A stretch of 64,000 nt of DNA, from NCBI GenBank assembly GCA_002914845.1, contig JXTC01000125.1:566039-630038 (forward strand), in the 5' to 3' direction. Below are positions 58,870-64,000 of this stretch, piece by piece. The position numbers and the translations under genes are program-made. Origin of the DNA: Trema orientale (Eukaryota; Streptophyta; Magnoliopsida; Rosales; Cannabaceae). How positions within the stretch are numbered: position 1 is the stretch's first letter; each line of letters starts with the position of its first letter. Below the pieces are notes generated by a model that made no database searches, had not been told where the DNA came from, and worked only from the letters and a program-made list of their open reading frames with translations.

Positions 58870-59660
58870 GAGGTTCTAATGTGTGAGAATCTAAGGTTGG
58901 ATTCAGTATCTATTTGGCACATATTTGATTTCTATTTGGTTCATAAACTTGTGTCGTTGGTTCATAAAATTATGTGTTTAGTTCACAAAGTAGTTAGTGT
59001 AGTTCATAACATTATATCTTTAGTTCATAAAATTGTGTTTTATAAAGTTGTTTCATATATGTGAATATATCTCATATAAATTAGTTCTTGGCAAATTATG
59101 TTCCTAACTTTAAGTCTTTAGTTCATATATTTCAGTCTTTGATTCAAATTCATAACTTGTTTGGTTCAAAAAATTTTGTCTTTAGTTTATAAAGTTGTTA
59201 GTATAGTTCATAAGTTTGTGTCTTTAGTTCATAAAGTTGTGTTTCAGATATGAGAATATATCTCCTTAAAAATTTTCTATTTGGTATACAAAGTCAGGTA
59301 TCTAGTTTTATTTTATTTTCTTGTTGATATTATTCTATTTGGTTCATAAATTTACGTCTTTAGTTCATGAATTTGTGAGTGTGGTTTATGATATTACAAT
59401 TATAGTTTATATCAAGTATGTACCCCTTATCTAATTCATTCAGTTCCTAAACTTATCTATATGGTTAATAAATTTATCACTTTATATTTATTTTTTGTTT
59501 GACATCTGTTTAATTTGTGTTTGATTAATAAGTTTATATTTTTGGTTCATAACCTTGTGTATTTGTTTGACACTCCATTGTGGTATATGCTAATTTGAAC
59601 ATGGTATATGATTTTTAATGCCTGGTATATGACTTTTAAAATCTAACAATTTCTCTCATG
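58870..59660 (+). repeat. AT-rich region with scattered TTAGTTCATAAA words
   Basis: TTGGTTCATAAA, TTAGTTCATAAA or close variants occur more than ten times at irregular intervals of about 25-60 bases, together with TTGTGTC. No gene: the 65-codon frame at 58867-59064 is simply a translation of the repeat. Confidence 0.5.
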
Positions 59661-62030
59661 AATATAGAACCGACCATGGAATATTTGTGATCAAAAGAGC
59701 AGAGGCATTAATGATGAATGTCAACATAATAGAAGTAACACAAGACAAAATCACATTCTATTAGCAAAAGATGGTTGTAGAACTCTATCACTAGGCTAAA
59801 GACAGAATGAGAAGGGGATATAAAAGTGATACGGAAATACGAAAGTGAACGTGATATAGAACACGTGCTCTTATTTTGGTTTAGCAAAAATAATATAGGC
59901 TTTTTGGTTTGAGAAGGATTATCGTATTGAATACTTTTAATTGTAAAGATATTCAACATTAGATAATTTTCTCGTTAGTTCATATATTTTATGTAATATA
60001 ATTTGATATAAATTTAAATTATTACTTACTTGCTTCTAGTTATTCACTTTGTGAGGTACACTTAAATAATTTTAAAAAAAGTTAAAACTATTTAGGAATG
60101 ATAGCGTATATTGAAAAATTCTCTTTTTATGATATATAATCTTTTAAACAAAGTACATAAGATTTTATTCATGGTTCATTCTAATATGAAATAGGTATAT
60201 AACTTCTAATACTCTGACAGGATATATGAACTAGTGCACTATACTCAAATATCATAACATAACTAAGAAATGGTATATAAATTTGTCATTTCAAACATGA
60301 TATATATATTCATATACAATCACTCAACTCAAAAAATCGTCCATAATATTTTTTTTTTCACTGCTTCATATGATTTCGCCAACAACATATATGTTCATAC
60401 ATAATCTGGTAGATAAATTATATACAACGATAATTTTTTTAGTTCCACCGACAAAAAACAAATTCAATAATATAGCAAGGAATATGGTATATAGCCTCAT
60501 GTACCATGACAAAATTCAATATACCAAAACTAAAAATTCATGTATATGAAAGTGTAAAAACTTAGAAACAAGATAACAACATCAAATATCTAAAATAATG
60601 AATCTAGTATACAATCACATATACTAAGACAAATGTCTATATACCAAGACCAAAAATTCATATATCTAGATATGAAAAAAAAAAAAAAGCGTTCATTTCA
60701 AAACAAAACAAACTATAAACTCAATACAAAAAAAAAAAGCAATAATCCCTATGTCCCATAAACTAATTTCATAGGCCTACAATGACAATACCCTTTAATA
60801 GAAGCTTCAAACGCCATAAAAAAAGTACTTGAAATTCCATCTTCATCAACTTCATAATCAGTATATAAACCTGTATAAAGAAACCAAGAAACAAATATTA
60901 ATAAAAAAATAATATCACATCTACTAGTTTAGGGGGTACATACATTTATATACTAAGTTAAAAAATCTATGTACTAAACATAAAAAATCATGTACCACAA
61001 AAAAACCAGAATAGAAAAATAACATACTTGAGTTCAAATTCTTGAATAGCAGAATAATTAATATGCTGATCAATAATAACCACACAATATATATCATCAC
61101 AAAAAAACTAATGATACCAAGACTAAGAATATATAAACTAAACAAGAGTACTGAACATCTTAGATCAATAATAATAAAAAAAAATATACCAACACAAAAA
61201 ACAAATCTACCAAGACTAAAAAGATATGAACCAAACAAGAAATATAGAATATATTCAACAATAAAACAAGTGAATAGTAATACTATATACCACAAAATAG
61301 ATCATATATACTGCTATAAATATCACATATACTACGACTAAAAATTAATAAACAATTGTCAATTACAAAAACTAATTTCAAAACACACAACAAAATACAA
61401 AAAAGCTAAGACCTAACAAAAAATAATATTATACTTAAATTAAAATTCATTATAACATAAACTCCCAATATAAATTAAAATCTCCAAAACCAATGCACAA
61501 TACAATCAAATCAAAATCAAGAAAGCAAAGCATATTGAAACAAAATCAAAATAAAAAAAGTTAGAGATTGGACCAAAGCAAATACACAAATCGTCAAAAA
61601 TGTCGGAGATCCGAGAAGATGAACAAAACGACCTCGAAGAAGACGACAATGAATCAAACAACGTCAGAGAAGAAAAATAATAGAGATATATGCTGAAAAA
61701 CACACGAAACCGCTGTAGATTCAAAGAAAATTATGAGTATTGAAGAGGAAAATCAATGGAGGAATGAGAGAGATTTAGGAAAAAAGGAAAGAAAAGAAAA
61801 AGAGAGAGAGAAGGAGAAAAAAGAACGAGAGAATACTGAAAATAAAAAAAACAAACAAAAAAAATGAACAATTTCATTAAGGGCAAAAATGAAAAAGTAT
61901 AAATTAATTAGTTGAAGGTTTTTAAACAAGGGACATATAGCTAAAAATTTTAAATTTTGAACATATATATACTTAACCCGTTTTAAAAATGTGGACATAT
62001 ACTACATTTTCTCTATAATATACTTATTTA
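59661..62030. other. AT-rich repetitive region with minus-strand counterparts of the words above
   Basis: Between 60180 and 61340 the + strand repeats ATATACCAAGAC and TAAAAATTCATATA, whose complements (TCTTGGTATAT, TTTTTAG) resemble the wording at 58600-59600, suggesting two inverted arms of one element. On the minus strand the 61500-61990 part looks like an untranslated leader with CT-rich sequence. On the plus strand 61600-61680 encodes a 26-codon acidic frame (MSEIREDEQNDLEEDD...), too short to call. The end at 61990-62030 (ATGTGGACATATACTAC) could be an element end. No domain is recognised. Confidence 0.3.
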
Positions 62031-62609
62031 GATATAACGTAGAACAGAATTGCATTGTCAGTATTTCTCCTTTAAAGATAATAATGAGCAAAATATTAAG
62101 TGAAATTAACACAAATTGCAATTGCCAATTTGCCATTCTCGTTGCACCAATAATGCGCAGCTTATTGTATTTCTTCGTAAGACCAATATATACGTCTCTT
62201 TCTCTCTTATGTATATGCTATTTTATACTTAGAATTATCTGATAACTTAATTTGGTATGAGGATGCTAAATGAAGCGCTTTCATTATTAATTAGTTAAAT
62301 CAAGACGGGTGAAGTATACAGGATCTGTTAATCCAATAAATTTATTTTACAGGATCTGTTAATCCAATTAATTTATTTTGTTACTATTAAAATAGATGAC
62401 CAGGAGCTGCCCACGAATGATATTGTGGGCTTGTGGCTAGAATTCAGAACAGCGCGATTTTTAGCCCAAAATATTGAAGAAGCCGATGGCTAATGGCTTC
62501 ACGCGACTTAACTTCTTCCACAGCCAGAAAAAACAACATATAATATATAAATATAAAAATATATTTTATTATATATATTTTTTGTATTTTCATTGTGTGT
62601 TTATTTTAT
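62031..62609. other. Spacer with a 31-bp tandem duplication
   Basis: No gene. ACAGGATCTGTTAATCCAAT is repeated at 62318 and 62349 as part of a 31-base direct duplication. The stretch 62400-62520 is less AT-rich, with GCCGATGGCTAATGGC; its nature is unknown. Confidence 0.35.
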
Positions 62610-62890
62610 ATTTACCCCCAAATTATGTGGAATATCTCAATTTACCATGAATTGTTAAAAATTCCAATTTTCTCTAAAACTACTAAAAAATGTCAAACGA
62701 ATAGACGGAAAATGACAAGTGTGCCATAGTTTTTGGAGTGTTTTATGAAAATCCATATGAGTATATGGGATTATCGGGTTTCATTTTACGTTTCTTTACC
62801 CTATAGAATAATGATTTTAGTGGTTTTAGAGACAAATTTTAATAATTTAGAGGTATAATGAGATACTCTACGTAATTTGATAACAAACCA
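62610..62890. mobile_element. MITE / fold-back element, about 275 bp
   Basis: The left arm CCAAATTATGTGGAATATCTC pairs with the right arm, read inward ATCAAATTACGTAGAGTATC, and the match continues for about 70 bases (TAAAACTACTAAAA versus TAAAACCACTAAAA). No reading frame. Target duplication not determined. Confidence 0.6.
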
Positions 62891-63480
62891 AAAATGAAAG
62901 AGAATAAATAACTTTATTAGTCTTTGAGCTAAAAAAAAATTTCAATTATTCTCTTTTGTCTTTAAACTATTAAAAAAGTTTAATTATCACCATTTTTGCT
63001 CTATCATCTATTTGCTTATAAACAGAATGAGTACGTGTAACGCAGTTGTCTTTCTGTTTTATTGATTTTAAGAAAATATCATATTTCATTGGCTTTTTAA
63101 ATGCATTCTTATTGATTTGGCAGCTGATTTCTGCCTAAGCTTTATTCTCATTTTTAAATTGCAGTAATATTACACATTTAAATCTTCTCAGTTACCATGG
63201 TAACCAATTCATTTCAAAAAAAAAAAATGGTGACCAATGTATGTAGATATTATAATAAATAACAAAAGAGCATATTTGTTTTATGAGCTCATTATCTTAA
63301 TAAAACAAAATATATAACAAAAAGACTACAATAATTTTTTTTCTTTTAACAATGAACCCCATATATATATATATTTTTTTTCCTCGTAAACAAAAAAACA
63401 TAAATAAAAAATGAAAATTATTTAAAACAAGGAGTGAGAGAGAAAAAGCCTAGTTGGTCGAATTGCGTAAGAGGGGATTG
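62891..63480 (+). promoter_or_regulatory. Upstream region of the ABC1K-like gene
   Basis: AT-rich spacer with A/T runs and a TA run at 63361-63374. The last ~50 bases (GGAGTGAGAGAGAAAAAGCC) are likely transcript leader. No convincing TATA position is claimed. Confidence 0.3.
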
Positions 63481-64000
63481 ATGAGCCCGGTTATGGTGGT
63501 TGCAGCATCTTCAACGCTAGCTCAGCCGTTCACTTCGTGGCGGCTACGAGCGAGTCCTACTGGGAAGCCATGGGAGAGAGGCAGAGCAAGACTCAGACCA
63601 AGAGTTCGAGCGGCAGTAGTGGAGGCCAGACCTTCACCAGTCCCCGACGACTCCATGAAGGTGGTTCAGGTCATTCGAGGACGAGGAGCTGAGGATATTC
63701 AGGCCGAGGCGCGTGCCATGTCACGCGCCATCAATGCCTCCGTCTACAGCCCCGAGCTTCTTTCCAACAAATATGGCTCTCGCCCAATCAAGGTTTGTAT
63801 ATATATATATATTTGGTGAAGAAGAAGTTATTGTTTGGGTTTTCGTGACTCGGCCATGGTTGTTATCTTTCTCAGGTTGTACGGAGGGCTCTGCAAATTT
63901 TGATTGCGTTGGGTTCGTTTGGGGCGAAGCTATTGTTGGACCAGAGAAATGGGGTTCTTGATCGGAATAAAAGGGTTCGCGGAGCTGAGCTTAGGGGAAT
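63481..64000 (+). CDS. ABC1-kinase family (ABC1K/UbiB-like), plastid-type, 5' part only
   Basis: Exon 1 is 63481-63792 and exon 2 is 63876 to the window edge, joined in phase 0 over a GT-AG intron. The start chosen is ATG 63481; another ATG four codons later (63493) is possible, while the upstream frame only has TTG. Residues 1 to ~50 are rich in Ser, Arg, Ala and Pro, as in plastid transit peptides. Then come VVQVIRGRGAEDIQAEARAM and SRAINASVYSPELLSNKYGS, and after the intron VVRRALQILIALGSFGAKLL and DQRNGVLDRNKRVRGAELRG. This is the region just before the kinase-like domain in plant ABC1K proteins, most like my memory of ABC1K3. Family knowledge: these atypical kinases sit on plastoglobules and affect prenyl-quinone metabolism and light stress. 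The KxGQ and catalytic motifs lie beyond the window. Confidence 0.75.
63793..63875 (+). other. First intron of the ABC1K-like gene
   Basis: Donor ATCAAG|GTTTGTATATA and acceptor TTATCTTTCTCAG|GTTGTA, 83 bases, with a short TA repeat near the donor and a pyrimidine tract before the acceptor. Joining preserves the conserved reading PIK-VVRRAL across the junction. Confidence 0.8.

Noticed and set aside
60924..61295. 123-codon minus-strand frame looking like a membrane protein
   Set aside because: The reverse of A-rich repeat DNA. Its hydrophobic content follows from composition, and the opposite strand is open too.
1..64000. Organelle DNA insertions, rRNA genes or bacterial-type operons
   Set aside because: No stretch resembling plastid, mitochondrial, ribosomal or bacterial coding sequence was recognised by reading. 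A database search would be needed to exclude short ones.

Overview
This is nuclear DNA from a flowering plant, most likely a eudicot. The evidence is a spliced DYW-type pentatricopeptide-repeat gene, a plant short-chain dehydrogenase, the first exons of a plastid-type ABC1 kinase gene, plant LTR-retrotransposon lineages (Ty1/copia, Tekay-like and Tat/Athila-like Ty3/gypsy), a Helitron, MITEs and tRNA-derived SINEs in a very AT-rich background. Only three ordinary genes are supported. Almost everything else is decayed or nested mobile DNA. No species is claimed.

Layout. 1-2285: two copia LTR pieces in opposite orientation. 2286-7393: an AT-rich, gypsy-LTR-like remnant split by an 1808-bp copia solo LTR with a perfect 5-bp target duplication (4344-6151). 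7394-10408: a chain of small non-autonomous elements (a hAT-type MITE with 8-bp target duplication, a MITE nested in another MITE, two SINEs, a fold-back element). 11244-14593: the PPR-DYW gene, with a short 5' coding exon joined by a 92-bp intron to the main exon. 15751-16077: a MITE in a TA microsatellite. 17109-17915: an intronless, GC-rich SDR gene. 18384-18548: an unassigned coding-like fragment. 19007-22357: LTR-like and LINE remnants.

22358-36100: a composite element. A copia 5' LTR, primer-binding site, a 2-kb leader with a GC-rich repeat and four short hairpin motifs, and a copia gag run straight into the gag-protease-RT-RNase H-integrase of a Tekay-like gypsy element and its 3' LTR. 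The coding parts carry many stops, an RT catalytic Asp-to-Asn change and loss of the integrase zinc cysteines. 36204-42301: Helitron-like DNA ending in a broken Rep/helicase N-terminus with a recognisable intron. 42440-47841: a minus-strand gypsy element in which a ~795-bp gag segment is repeated four times. 47988-56624: a complete-ended Tat-like element (two LTRs, near-perfect target duplication) whose left LTR contains a second Tekay-type LTR; its right LTR is the unoccupied version. 56625-63480: an exon-like fragment, a copia LTR fragment, AT-rich repeats and a MITE. 63481-64000: the first two exons of an ABC1K-family kinase gene running off the window.

The three host genes are independent transcription units, not a pathway cluster, although the PPR and ABC1K products (and possibly the SDR) fit organelle biology. 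I found no convincing new multi-gene system. The most unusual structures are the copia/gypsy gag-gag chimera with its structured leader, and the four-fold ~795-bp amplification inside a gag gene.
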